In this document: piece by piece, positions 1 to 9,945 of the stretch
Layout of the letters: the number at the start of each line of letters is the position of its first letter
Position numbering within the stretch: position 1 is the stretch's first letter
Source of the DNA: Thaumatotibia leucotreta
Taxonomy: Eukaryota > Arthropoda > Insecta > Lepidoptera > Tortricidae
DNA length: 64,000 bases
Reading direction: 5' to 3'
Assembly: GCA_025490895.1 (NCBI GenBank)
Contig: JALPQI010030797.1
Coordinates: 1-64,000 of the forward strand
Program-made: the position numbers and the translations under genes
Notes under the pieces: model-generated
The model's database searches: none
What the model saw: the letters and a program-made list of their open reading frames with translations, nothing else
Told to the model about the DNA's origin: nothing

Positions 1-1150
1 ATATGATAATTAATCTATTGCCTTCTATAAGTCTCTGCACTTATACTATACAATACCTTATCCTAATCAAAGTTTATTGCTACTCGGCCTTCTGTTTTTA
101 ACCGACTTCAAAAAGAGGAGGAGGTTTTACAATTCGTCGAAATCTTTTTTTTTTTATGTATGTTCCCCGATTACTCGAAGACGCGTGGACCGATTTGAAA
201 TATTCTTTTTTTGTTTGAAAGGGTATACCTTCTAGTTGGTCCCATTGTCACCGAATCCAGATCTGATGATGGGAATCCTGGAGAAATCGTGGGGAACTCT
301 TCAAATGTTGTAGGCACACATGACATTTTTCATTTATTTTCGAAGGACTAATCAAGTATTTGCATCTAGTCATGAACATTTTAAGTTGGTGATCTGATGA
401 TGGAAGGTACAACTCTTTAGCAATTAGGAGTTGGGGGATAATTCTTTAAGTAGAACATATTTCGTGTATTTTGGAAGCTATTTGAGTATTTGCCTTTAGG
501 TGGTCATCCTTTCATGTTGGTGAGCTGATGATGTAAGGTACAACTCCTTGGAGATTAGGAGTTGGGGGATAATTCTTTAAAAATAACATATTTCATATAT
601 TTTGGAGGCTATTCGAGTATTTGCCTTTAGGTGGTCATAGTCTCATGTTGGTGAGCTGATGATGAAAGGAATAACTCCTTAACGATTAGGGGTTGGAGGA
701 TCATACATTTTCGAGATCTATTCAAGTGTTTGCTTTGTAGTTATGACACGTCGGTTAGCGGTTAGTGATTCTTTCAATAATATTGGCATGCTAAGTCTGT
801 TACCTTTGAAATTGTTTTTGTATTCATATAAGTTCGCCAGTTCAGGTTTTATGGCCTACTACAGTGCAGTACATTCTAATTATAAGTATTTAGAAGAGTA
901 AGTATTTCTAAGAGCGAGAGGCACCGACTTCTAAGAAATCTGTAGGGTACCTAGCCATAATGTTTTATTTCAATGAATAGGGTAAAAGGTTTAAAGGTTT
1001 GGGTAGGAAATCCTAAGAAGTAGGAACCAAAATTATTTTTAACTTTTTAGTTCGGGCGAATTTTTGAAGGCGGTTTTATTTTTATTTTTAAAATATTTTA
1101 TGGTATCTAATAATCACGGGGCGATAATAACGAATCCGAGCGGTTAAAAG
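1..1150. repeat. Intron: Lepidoptera-type dispersed repeat with about four 130-bp tandem units
   Basis: 101-250 starts with ACCGACTTCAAAAAGAGGAG and leads into units beginning near 255, 390, 520 and 650. Each has TGATGATGG..., AACTCCTT...ATTAGG(A/G)GTTGG and ATTTGCCTTTAGGTGGTCAT. The units are imperfect copies. A related fragment (TCTGATGATGGGACCTTGGA) recurs at 52390-52450. No exon seen. Confidence 0.65.
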
Positions 1151-1156
1151 AATCAC

Positions 1157-1375
1157 CTGACGGGCATTTCTCAGAGCGTAAACGGACATCTCATTCATCT
1201 GGTCACGTTTTTTTGGAAGTGGCTGAATGATTTGAGGTTGGTTTTGGTTGTCTTATAGAGAGACGGGTGCTGTATCTGACGACCGAAAATGGTACCAAAA
1301 GCAGCTACTTCCAGAAAAACGTGACCAGATGAATGAGATGTCGATATGCTCTGAGAAATGCCCTGACCGTACTTA
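1157..1375. repeat. Palindromic MITE
   Basis: Inverted arms GGGCATTTCTCAGAGCG...CATCTCATTCATCTGGTCAC and its complement at 1318-1366, around a 90-bp centre. No ORF. Confidence 0.8.
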
Positions 1376-1444
1376 CTCAAGTGATTCTCCGAGGAGCATT
1401 TCCACTATTCAAATTGTTGGCTAATGTAAATATTCGTATTCTAG

Positions 1445-4400
1445 GTGCTCAGGATGACGCTATCCTCAGTGAACTGGAGACGGCGAGAAATGGTGCGCTG
1501 GCTGGTCACCTGCGCCACGGAACTGGGCCTGGATGCGTTGCTCTCCATCATGCAGAACTGGTATGTAGACACGGAACTTGCAGGTGCTCCGCAGCTGTCA
1601 GTGAACTGGCGACGTTGCGAGATGGTGCGCTGGCTGGTCACCTGCGCCTGGACGCGTTGCTATCCATCATGCAGAACTGGTATGTAGACACGAGAACTTG
1701 CAGAATTCCTTACATGAACTATTTGACCATGGGAGGTTGGAAACGCTGGATCATTACCCTAGGAGCTATATCTTAGTGATCGTTTAAAAGTCTAAATAAT
1801 GTCAAGACCTCGAAGAAATTTCAAAAATTCTAGGCACTTTTGGGGTGTCCTTATTTCTCGCAGTTAATTTTGCTGAATATCACTTGATAGCCAACTTTTG
1901 CAGATGTTTACGGCATACAAACATCTACCAAATTATTATTTACCCATTCATTTAGCCTAATTTAGGTTAAATCAGGTTGGAATATGATAATAGGCGAGAG
2001 ATACGTCATATAATTCATATAATTCGTCGGCTGACAACCAAAACTCACTATAAAAAACTGTCACTACTCTTAGCAACCTCTTATGTCAGTATTGAATCTG
2101 AACTTAGATACGAGCTCTATTTCAAGTAGGTATTTGTCACTTAGTGAGTTTTGGTTGTCAATAGACGATATGTTGGTTGATATGATATTTAAGACTCGAT
2201 GATGATACTCGGCACAATGACTTTCGGCAAAAAATCAGGCTACATTATAATAACAATACTTTTTACGGGGACAAAACGTGAACGTGTTGAGGGTAATTTA
2301 AGAGCAAAATTTTTAATTTACTCTGTTTTTACAGGTACGAGCTGTTCACGCCAACCGAGGCAACGGGGCCGGTAGCAGCCGCCGCCATGTCGCACGCCAC
2401 GGCGCTGCGGCTCGGCCTCAGCTTCGAGCAGCAGGAGAAACTGAGTGCCTGCGCTAGGACCCTGGCTCTGCAGTGCGCTGCCAAGGTACCTATAGTCCCT
2501 ATAGTCATCAGCCAGGTCCAGCTGTTCACGCCAACCGAGGCGACATGTCGCACGCCACGGCGCTGCGGCTCGGCCTCAGCTTCGAGCAGCAGGAGAAGGA
2601 CCCTGGCTCTGCAGTGCGCTGCCAAGGTACCTATAGTCCCTATAGTCATCAGCCAGGTCCAGCTGTTCACGCCAACCGAGGCGACATGTCGCACGCCACG
2701 GCGCTGCGGCTCGGCCTCAGCTTCGACCAGCGGGAGAAGGACCCTGGCTCTGCAGTGCGCTGCCAAGGTACCTATAGTCCCTATAGTCATCAGCCAGGTC
2801 CAGCTGTTCACGCCAACCGAGGCGACATGTCGCACGCCACGGCGCTGCGGCTCGGCCTCAGCTTCGACCAGCGGGAGAAGGACCCTGGCTCTGCAGTGCG
2901 CTGCCAAGGTACCTATAGTCCCTATAGTCATCAGCCAGGTCCAGCTGTTCACGCCAACCGAGGTGACATGTCGCACGCCACGGCGCTGCGGCTCGGCCTC
3001 AGCTTCGAGCAGCAGGAGAAACTGAGTGCCTGCGCTAGGACCCTGGCTCTGCAGTGCGCTGCCAAGGTACCTATAGTCCCTATAGTCATCAGCCAGGTCC
3101 AGCTGTTCACGCCAACCGAGGTGACATGTCGCACGCCACGGCGCTGCGGCTCGGCCTCAGCTTCGAGCAGCAGGAGAAACTCAGCGCCTGTGCTAGGACC
3201 CTGGCTCTGCAGTGCGCTGCCAAGGTACCTATAGTCCCTATAGTCATCAGCCAGGTCCAGCTGTTCACGCCAACCGAGGCGACATGTCGCACGCCACGGC
3301 GCTGCGGCTCGGCCTCAGCTTCGAGCAGCAGAAGCTGAGTGCCTGCGCTAGGACCCTGGCTCTGCAGTGCGCTGCCAAGGTACCTATAGTCCCTATAGTC
3401 TCATCAGCCAGGTCCAGCTGTTCGCGCCAACCGAGGCGACATGTCGCACGCCACGGCGCTGCGGCTCGGCCTCAGCTTCGAGCAGCAGGAGTTCAGTGCC
3501 TGCGCTAGGACCCTGGCTCTGCAGTGCGCTGCCAAGGTACCTATAGTCCCTATAGTCATCAGCCAGGTCCAGCTGTTCACGCCAACCGAGGCGACATGTC
3601 GCACGCCACGGCGCTGCGGCTCGGCCTCAGCTTCGAGCAGCAGGAGAAGCTGAGTGCCTGCGCTAGGACCCTGGCTCTGCAGTGCGCTGCCAAGGTACCT
3701 ATAGTCCCTGTCTCACATCAGTCACATCAGCCAGGTCCAGCTGTTCACGCCAACCGAGGCGCCATGTCGCACGTCACGGCGCTGCGGCTCGGCCTCAGCT
3801 TCAAGCAGCAGAAGCTGAGTGCCTGCGCTAGGACCCTGGCTCTGCAGTGCGCTGCCAAGGTACCTATAGTCCCTATAGTCTCATCAGCCAGGTCCAGCTG
3901 TTCACGCCAACCGAGGCGACATGTCGCACGCCACGGCGCTGCGGCTCGGCCTCAGCTTCGAGCAGCAGGAGTTCAGTGCCTGCGCTAGGACCCTGGCTCT
4001 GCAGTGCGCTGCCAAGGTACCTATAGTCCCTATAGTCATCAGCCAGGTCCAGCTGTTCACGCCAACCGAGGCGACATGTCGCACGCCACGGCGCTGCGGC
4101 TCGGCCTCAGCTTCGAGCAGCAGAAGCTGAGTGCCTGTGCTAGGACCCTGGCTCTGCAGAGCGCTGCCAAGGTACCTATAGTCCCTATAGTCATCAGCCA
4201 GGTCCAGCTGTTCACGCCAACCGAGGCGCCATGTCGCACGCCACGGCGCTGCGGCTCGGCCTCAGCTTCGAGCAGCAGGAGAAACTGAGTGCCTGCGCTA
4301 GGACCCTGGCTCTGCAGTGCGCTGCCAAGGTACCTATAGTCCCTATAGTCTCATCAGCCAGGTCCAGCCGCTCACGCCAACTCGCTTCGCTGTTTTATAG

Positions 4401-7400
4401 TCACCGTCACTCGTCCTGAAAAAAGTCTACTTTCTACAATTGTATTATAAACAGAGTTCGGACAAACGTGCGTGCGTTCGCAATAATATGGACTTGACTC
4501 CAAAGTTGATTAAAAAATTAATCATTTAATCTTTTTCAGAAAATTACCTATTTGACACCGGTAACTACGAAAATCTTTGTAAATAGTCAAAGCTTGGAAA
4601 TCAAATTTCAAGAAATTATTCGTTTAATTATTCAATGAATCAAATTTGGAGTCACATCTATATTATTGGGAACAATGACGCACATTTATCCGAACTTTGG
4701 ATCAACTATCCCGTTACAATTACAACGGAATAAATAAATTTTTCATCACACTTGCTGTCTAAGCGTGCCATTGCTTGCATGCGTAGCGGGAGTAATAGAA
4801 AAATGAACTTCCCTAGGGAGTAATAGAAAGGTCAGTATGTCATTTAATAATATTTTGTCTTAAAACTTATTTTTTTCTCGGCAAGTGTGATGAAAAACAT
4901 TGTATGCATCACGGTCGGTAAGCGGAATACTAACTCGAGTCATTAAAAGCCTCCGCCTACGGTGTCGGGCTTCTAACACTCTCGTTAGTACTTACCTCCC
5001 TTAATGCACAATGTAGGTACTAATCCTTTGTGATAGGCTAGCACAATCCTACACGTTCGTCACGTAGACAACGTAGTAGAAATTACATATAGATTAAACA
5101 CCTCTCCATGATGATAAAGGATTGTCTCTTAAAACACGTACAAACATGTATATAGAGTAAGGTGAATTGGAGTAAGAAAGAGATTATACTGAGAATTACA
5201 ATGGCGTAAACGTATCGCTATAATTCCATTCCTAATTGTCTTGTCCAGGATCCACCAGGCTGCGCTCTAAGCGCTTTGTCCGTCTGCGAGGGTTCCGCGG
5301 GGGCCTTCGAGGCGGCCTGCGCCGCCGTGGGAGGCGCCGCCGCAAGGGGCGCCCTCGCTTCCAGCCAACTCTTCGCCGTCGCCAGATATATGGAGCAGCG
5401 GGGACAGCCCGCAAGAGCTATGAGATTAGCGACGTTGGCTATGAGGAATCTGCATCTACATTATAACCAGGTAACTTTCACATCATCATCACATCATCAG
5501 CCTATGTTAGTGCTGGACGTAGGCCTCTCCTATTAACTATCGTATAGACGCATTACGAGGTAAATGCCCATAATCGCTAAGCGGATGGGCGATCGCAGTA
5601 ATATGTCCACTATGATGACGCTGCTGCCCATCATCAATCTTGTAGAATGGTCAGTGACACTCCATCCCTTAGTCGACTCTTACGACACCCGCAGGAGGAG
5701 TTGGGGTGGTGATAAATGTATTCTTACTGCCGTCACCACACGGCAGACTTTAACACTTTTAACTTTAGTCTTTTATTATTAACATTGAGCTCCGAGGACT
5801 CCCGAGGGGAGTTCTCTGTGGGAGGTCCATTTTCGCTACAAAGCGGAAAAATCACGGGATCGGCTACGAGCGTGGCACGTAGCACTCGTCCGCAATGAAA
5901 GTGTTAACCTTTTTGCCGCCACATCAAATACTCAGACGCCACGTCAAAAGAATGTCAAATCTAAATTTGAGCTTTACGCACGTGCGTGTAGGTTTATATT
6001 GCTCTGTGGGCCAGGACTTACATATCGGTCCTTGGCAGTGAACCTGCGCTGCCAATATATCGGTCGTTGGCGTCCAAAAGATTAATGCTTGCTCCAACTC
6101 TTCATTACGATCAGATACATGCTACCAGATTACAAGAGCTATGAGATTGAGGAGGAGATGAGGTAACTTTAGACTACCAATTTAAATGCTTGCCCTAAGG
6201 CAATTCTTTGAGCAAAGGGAGCAAGAGATTGACTACGTTAACTAAGAGGAATTTTCATGAGCATTAAATAAAATTTAGTCTACTACTACAAATGCTTACC
6301 CCAAAAAAACAATTTCTGTGATGATGAGTTTAGCTATTAGGTATCTGCATTTAGATTACGTCAGGCAATTTGAGTAGATGTTTTTATTAAAAGAGGTATA
6401 TTCCGTTATTCTATGAACATTCTGCCGGCCGTTTCTGCGGGCCGTGTGGTGACGGCAGTAAGAATACATTTGTCACCACCCCAACTCTTCCTGCGGGTGT
6501 CGTAAGAGTCGACTAAGTGATTGAAGTGTCACTGACCATTATTTAATAAAAGATTGATGATGGGCAGCAGCGTAATTATAGGACACATTACTGCGATCGC
6601 CAATCCGCTTGCCCAGCGTGGCAATTATGAGCATTTACCTCCTAATGCGGCTCTACGCATAGTTAATAGGAGAGGCCTACGTCCTGCAGTGGACTATCAT
6701 TAGCTGATGATGTGATGTGATGTGATTTAGAATACATCAGGCAACTTGAGTAGATGTTTTTATTAAAAGAGGTATATTCCGTTATTCTAAGAACATTCTG
6801 AAAAGGGTTACTAACATTCAGCCTGTCTGTTAACAGGACAGTCACCCAGCGATCGCCGACATTCACTGGGCGGTGGCGCTCGCGCATTCTCTGGGCCGCG
6901 CCGAATTGCAAGCAATGCTGCCGCTATTGGTCAAGAACGTTCAATGCGCTCCAGTTTTGGTGAGTATAAATAGGGATGATGACTGTATTAGTTAAAATAA
7001 ATTATTTCACATTATGCACGACGTAATACTCGTAGAAATTATTACTAAACTGTAGAATACATTAATTTTTATACTTAACTTCTATTTAATAAATTAAAAA
7101 GAATTTAAGAGTAGGTAATTTCGTCGGCTGACAAGCAAAACTCACTATAAAAACTGTCACTATTCTTAGCAACCTCGTATGTCGGTTTTGTGTCAAAACT
7201 GAGATACGACGTTTATTTCAAGTAGGTATTTGTTACTTAGTGACTATTTTATTCTTCGTTCTCGTCACTTTTGTTTTGATAGTTGAAAAAAAAAGATTTG
7301 ACTTGCTATTCATCATTGCCTATTGAAAAGGTCACGGAAACACCATGTCTTAATAAAACTCGTACCTTAATTTGGACACAATAGCGATATACGAGCAGAG

Positions 7401-9382
7401 TTGGGCAAAAAGTAATATGATTACTTCCATAAATTACTTTTGTATGTGTACTTTGTAATAAATATAACAAAGTGTATGTGTAGGTACTTTGTAATAAATA
7501 TTACAAAGTACACATACAAAAGTAATCTGAAGGAGTAATCATATTACTTTTTGCCCAACTCTGCATACGAGGTTGCTAAGAACAGTGACAATGAGTGAGA
7601 GTGTGAGAATTTTACAGTGAGTTTTGCTCGTCAGCCGACGATATATCCGTTCGTTCGAAAGTGTAAATATAACCGTCGTCTTCCAGTCTGACGTACTGCG
7701 TCGCTGCTGCGTGGCGGCGGCGGGCTGCTCACGCGCACGGCCGCCGCCGCCGCGGCCGCCGACGCCGCTGCGGCCGCTACTGGAGGCCGCATTGCGGGCC
7801 TACGCATCCACCACGCATGCGCGGCTCGCGCATATATCCCCCCGCCATTATGCTGACTTCGTCGAGTTTCTCGGTCAGTTTATCCCTTAATCAAACACGA
7901 GTCACACCAAAATTTCATTGGTTTTTGCCCTTATCAGTGAGACACAAGATTCAAAACAGGTGGGAAACATATTCCCATTATCCGATTAAGGGTTATATCT
8001 CTTTTAGAGCTCCGGAGTAAACTAGGTACTAGTATAGTACCGTGGAGAAGTTTCATAAATTGCGAAATTTCCATCTTTAATGAATAATCGCTAAACAAGC
8101 CAAGACGGTACTAGTACCGCATCTAGATGCCGCTTCTGGAAGCCGCGCTGCGGGCCTACGCGTCCACCACGCATGCGCGGCTCGCGCATATATCCCCCCG
8201 CCATTATGCTGACTTCGTCGAGTTTCTCGGTCAGTTTATCCTCCTAAGACCCGGGCCTTTTAAAATATTTTTAGTCAGAAAGACCGAGGTGGCGTTTTAA
8301 AGAACAAAAAATGGCGACCATTGTTAAGTCCTGACGTCATGGAATTAATGTTTACATTGTGATTGAACGACCTTAGCCAGGACTTAATGATGAACGCCAT
8401 TTTGTTCTTTTAGAAGGCAATTGGGACTTAGGAGGCTATATCTCTTTTAGAGCTCCGTAGTAAACTAGGTAAGGTTAGGTGGGGTAAGACAAAAAGCTAC
8501 CAGCAGACGCTGCGCCAGAAGGACGACTTTTCATAATTCATAATTCGTTTATGGTTTTTGTTTTACTCCATTAAAAAAACCGTTTCATCTTACCCCACCT
8601 TACCTAGAATTATATAGTGAAGAAGTTTCATAAGTTGCGAAACTTCCATAGAGGGGCATTTTCACTTTTAGGGACACACAATTGGCGTGAAATGAAAAAA
8701 CCTTAATTTCAGTCAGCTTTGTAATTGTAACGACAATTAAGTACGATAAATATTACGATATAGTTCGGGAAATATTATTTGACCGACTCTTATCTCACTT
8801 ACGACCTTTTCTGTTGTGTTATTATGTTATTAACAATAGAAAAGTGTTCGACTGCTGATTGTCTAGTAAGTGTTAACGCAACACAACCGTAGTAAGTAAG
8901 ATAACAGTCAGTCAAATAATATTTCTCGAACTATAATTAGGAATCTTAACTTGATCGGCGGCGTTTTTATATTAGAATATCGCTTATAATTTATAAAATA
9001 AATAACAAAACATTTTAATTGAAGTTGTCGTTACAAACCTGACTGTTTTTAATCTGACGCTAATTGTATGTCCCGAAAAGAGAAAAAGCTCTACTATCTC
9101 GTTTAGAGCTTTTAGGGTGCGGCTCCACTGACATAAGGTTAAATCAATAAACCCTAATTATGATGGTACCAAGCGAAAAAATTGTTTTTAAGCAAACCCC
9201 GTTTAAAAAAATCCGCCTAAACACCGAACTGTACTGTCATTTTGTTTACAGGTAAAGCCAGAGACACGTTTGCGCTCGCGCACGACGGGCCGCACCAATT
9301 CGCGGCTTTGCTGCAAGAAATCAAACTCAAGTACAAGGGAAAGAAGAAACTCATGTTCCTCGTCAAAGAGCGTTTCGGCTGA
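1445..9382 (+). CDS. ZSWIM4/5/6: ZSWIM4/5/6-family protein, C-terminal part (six exons; 5' part outside window)
   Basis: Six exons join in phase: about 1470-1560, 2335-2485, 5249-5470, 6837-6959, 7687-7873 and 9252-9382 (stop TGA). The product reads WRRREMVRWLVTCATELG, LFTPTEAT, RTLALQCAAK-DPPGCALSAL, ARYMEQRGQPARA, CRPAL-like helices, ISPRHYADFVEFLG and the end YKGKKKLMFLVKERFG. This matches the C-terminal helical region of vertebrate ZSWIM4/5/6 and not ZSWIM8. The family carries a SWIM zinc finger near the N terminus, which would lie left of this window; ZSWIM8 is a cullin-3 substrate receptor and the others are presumed relatives, with roles in neural development. I infer only family membership here. 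The gene is convergent with BBS4. Four of the six exons have extra full or partial copies in nearby introns, mostly out of frame. The start of the first exon is uncertain (1445 or 1470). Confidence 0.92.
1470..1560 (+). CDS. ZSWIM4/5/6: ZSWIM-like exon A
   Basis: Encodes NWRRREMVRWLVTCATELG followed by LDALLSIMQNW. The donor is TG|GTATGT at 1561, and the split Trp codon is completed by the next exon. The acceptor is either the AG before 1470 or the one before 1445; both keep the frame open. Confidence 0.85.
1585..1690 (+). pseudogene. Partial duplicate of ZSWIM exon A with its donor
   Basis: From about 1597 to 1680 the sequence repeats exon A, beginning at TCAGTGAACTGGCG and ending at the same donor TG|GTATGT, followed by the same intron start (GTAGACACG). 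About 18 bp are missing in the middle (after CACCTGCGCC), which removes six codons, and there are point changes. It sits 36 bp after the genuine donor. I see no reason to think it is used, though the 18-bp loss alone would keep frame. Confidence 0.8.
2026..2168. repeat. MITE family A, copy 1
   Basis: Ends TCGGCTGACAACCAAAACTC and GAGTTTTGGTTGTCAATAGACGA are inverted. Internal CAAGTAGGTATTTGTCACTTAG is shared with copies at 7126-7645 and 11877-12278. Confidence 0.8.
2335..2485 (+). CDS. ZSWIM4/5/6: ZSWIM-like exon B (parent copy of a 13-copy array)
   Basis: Acceptor TTTTTACAG|G at 2334/2335 and donor AAG|GTACCT at 2485/2486. It encodes (W)YELFTPTEATGPVAAAA then MSHATALRLGLSFEQQEKLS and ARTLALQCAAK. 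It has the same exon phases and sequence as expected between exons A and C, and only this copy keeps the GPVAAAA stretch, so it is the functional exon. Confidence 0.92.
2335..4381 (+). repeat. Thirteen tandem copies of ZSWIM exon B with its donor and 30 bp of intron
   Basis: The donor junction GCTGCCAAG|GTACCTATAG recurs with exon ends at 2485, 2626, 2767, 2908, 3066, 3224, 3379, 3536, 3694, 3859, 4016, 4171 and 4329. Spacings are 141, 141, 141, 158, 158, 155, 157, 158, 165, 157, 155 and 158 bp. Each unit is the start of the downstream intron (about 30 bp, ending ATCAGCCAG) fused to the exon from its CTGTTCACG onward. All twelve copies share a 22-bp net loss relative to the parent, which shifts frame; copies 2-4 also lack a 17-bp piece, which restores it. 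The last unit trails off in ACTCGCTTCGC near 4381. Confidence 0.95.
4440..4900. repeat. Two palindromic elements in the intron after the exon B array
   Basis: 4452-4700 has inverted ends (AGAGTTCGGA... and ...TCCGAACTTT) and arms around TCAAATTT/AAATTTGA. 4740-4900 has ends TTTTTCATCACACTTGC and GGCAAGTGTGATGAAAAA. Confidence 0.6.
5249..5470 (+). CDS. ZSWIM4/5/6: ZSWIM-like exon C
   Basis: Acceptor CTTGTCCAG|GATCCA, donor AACCAG|GTAACT, 222 bp, phase 0 at both ends. It encodes DPPGCALSALSVCEGSAGAF, then SSQLFAVARYMEQRGQPARA and LATLAMRNLHLHYNQ. Strong match to the ZSWIM4/5/6 family. The alanine-rich middle is unusually GC-rich. Confidence 0.93.
5903..6090. repeat. Dispersed repeat family B, copy 1
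   Basis: TAACCTTTTTGCCGCCAC..., GACGCCACGTCAA, TATATTGCTCTGTGG and CCAATATATCGGTCG are shared in order with 12590-12780. Confidence 0.8.
6130..6365 (+). pseudogene. Decayed fragments of ZSWIM exon C end
   Basis: Pieces resembling the 3' part of exon C recur in the intron. About 6131-6178 has ACAAGAGCTATGAGATTGAG followed by GTAACTTTAGAC, like the exon end plus donor GTAACTTTCAC. About 6328-6370 has TTAGCTATTAGGTATCTGCA followed by TTTAGATTACGTCAGG. Both contain stops and indels. The similarity is by eye and moderate. Confidence 0.5.
6837..6959 (+). CDS. ZSWIM4/5/6: ZSWIM-like exon D
   Basis: Acceptor GTTAACAG|GACAGT, donor GTTTTG|GTGAGT, 123 bp, 41 codons, phase 0 at both ends. Encodes DSHPAIADIHWAVALAHSLG and RAELQAMLPLLVKNVQCAPV. 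Confidence 0.93.
7126..7645. repeat. MITE family A, copy 2, with a nested palindrome
   Basis: Ends TCGTCGGCTGACAAGCAAAA and TTTTGCTCGTCAGCCGACGA. A second palindrome is nested at about 7400-7565 (GAGTTGGGCAAAAAGTAATA and its complement). Confidence 0.85.
7687..7873 (+). CDS. ZSWIM4/5/6: ZSWIM-like exon E
   Basis: Acceptor GTCTTCCAG|TCTGAC, donor CTCG|GTCAGT, 187 bp, ending in phase 1. Encodes SDVLRRCCVAAAG, a Pro/Arg-rich insert and LRAYASTTHARLAHISPRHY then ADFVEFLG. The second half is duplicated at 8127-8236. Confidence 0.93.
7884..7992. repeat. Short MITE in the intron after exon E, TTAT target duplication
   Basis: Terminal CCCTTAATC...GATTAAGGG flanked by TTAT at 7880-7883 and 7993-7996. 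Confidence 0.75.
8240..8435. repeat. Palindromic MITE in the duplicated exon E unit
   Basis: CCTCCTAAGACCCGGG...CTTAGGAGG with long imperfect arms (ATGGCG, AGTCCTGAC/GACTTA). Flanked by TAT. Confidence 0.8.
8467..8606. repeat. Palindromic MITE
   Basis: GGTAAGGTTAGGTGGGGTAA and CTTACCCCACCTTACC are inverted ends. Absent from the matching position (about 8015) of the other exon E unit. Confidence 0.8.
8655..9085. repeat. Nested inverted-repeat elements before exon F
   Basis: Outer ends around TTAGGGACACACAATTGGCG and GACGCTAATTGTATGTCCCG. The inner palindrome 8757-8937 (TAGTTCGGGAAATATTATTT and its complement) recurs in part at 20440-21390. Confidence 0.75.
9252..9382 (+). CDS. ZSWIM4/5/6: ZSWIM-like exon F, terminal exon
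   Basis: Acceptor TTTGTTTACAG|GT at 9251/9252; the first two bases complete Gly. Encodes KARDTFALAHDGPHQFAALL then QEIKLKYKGKKKLMFLVKER, FG, stop TGA at 9380-9382. The ending GKKKLMxLVxERFG is the family C terminus. Confidence 0.95.
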
Positions 9383-9825
9383 GAACATTGTAAAAACGTT
9401 ATTTTTATAACTAACACCGATATATGGCAAACGGTTTGCACAAAGTATTCTTTTACATTATTTTGATCTGGTTTTGATATATCGATATTTTACAAAAATC
9501 TAATTGCACTACTTAATTCTCTGTTTAATAGCGTAGAGGCCTCAGCCCTCATGAATGATTTCCCGAAATATTAGCGAGAAAGGCCATCTACATAGGAATC
9601 CCTTGACTTAGAGGTTGAAGTTCTACATTTATAAACGTCGTTTATTTCGTTCTTCTGCAGTATTTTTATTGTTACATTAAAAACAACCAAGTGTTTTGTG
9701 CCAGTACGCTGTTGTAATTTGTTTTAAAAATGCAATCGTTTCGTTTATGTTTGTTTAATTTTGTTAAATTCGTGCAATACAGCGCCGTGTATTACAATAG
9801 TGTCTTTGCTAACAAGTCTATAGCA

Positions 9826-9945
9826 ATGAGGCCGCTCCCCACTCGCGAGCGAATCGCGGCGCAGAGCCGTGAACGCGAGTGTGGTGCTTACGCTAGCGCA
9901 CTGCAAAATCGACTCCACACTCGCGTGGGAAGCGGCTTATAGACG
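9826..9945. repeat. Small GC-rich palindrome
   Basis: GCCGCTCCCCACTCGCGAGC pairs with the complement of CTCGCGTGGGAAGCGGC. Intergenic, 3' of the ZSWIM-like gene. Confidence 0.7.

Larger units (their letters stand above)
5480..6724. repeat. Inverted pair of SINE/LINE-tail-like repeats in ZSWIM intron 3
   Basis: 5480-5745 and 6436-6724 are inverted copies (GCCGTCACCACACGGCAG versus CCGTGTGGTGACGGC; AGGCCTCTCCTATTAAC versus GTTAATAGGAGAGGCCT). The outer ends have the (TGATG)n tail typical of a common lepidopteran retroposon. Confidence 0.75.
8127..8660 (+). pseudogene. Duplicate of ZSWIM exon E 3' half plus downstream intron
   Basis: 8130-8236 repeats the exon E end nearly base for base (CTGGAAGCCGCGCTGCGGGC to TCGGTCAGTTTATC). 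It keeps the donor but not the 5' half, so it has no acceptor of its own. The following intron (ATATCTCTTTTAGAGCTCCG..., AAGTTTCATAA(A/G)TTGCGAAA) also matches 7993-8070. Each copy carries a different MITE at the same point, and the second copy carries a further MITE at 8467-8606. Confidence 0.88.

Noticed and set aside
2329..4419. Many overlapping open frames of 60-250 codons on both strands
   Set aside because: They are frames of the repeated exon B unit. Only the frame of the parent exon matches the ZSWIM family; the antisense ones repeat the same peptide by repetition of the DNA.
1445..9382. Assignment of the plus-strand gene to ZSWIM8 (Dora/EBAX)
   Set aside because: The C-terminal sequence ...ISPRHYADFVEFL and KGKKKLMFLVKERFG follows ZSWIM4/5/6, not the ZSWIM8 ending as I remember it.
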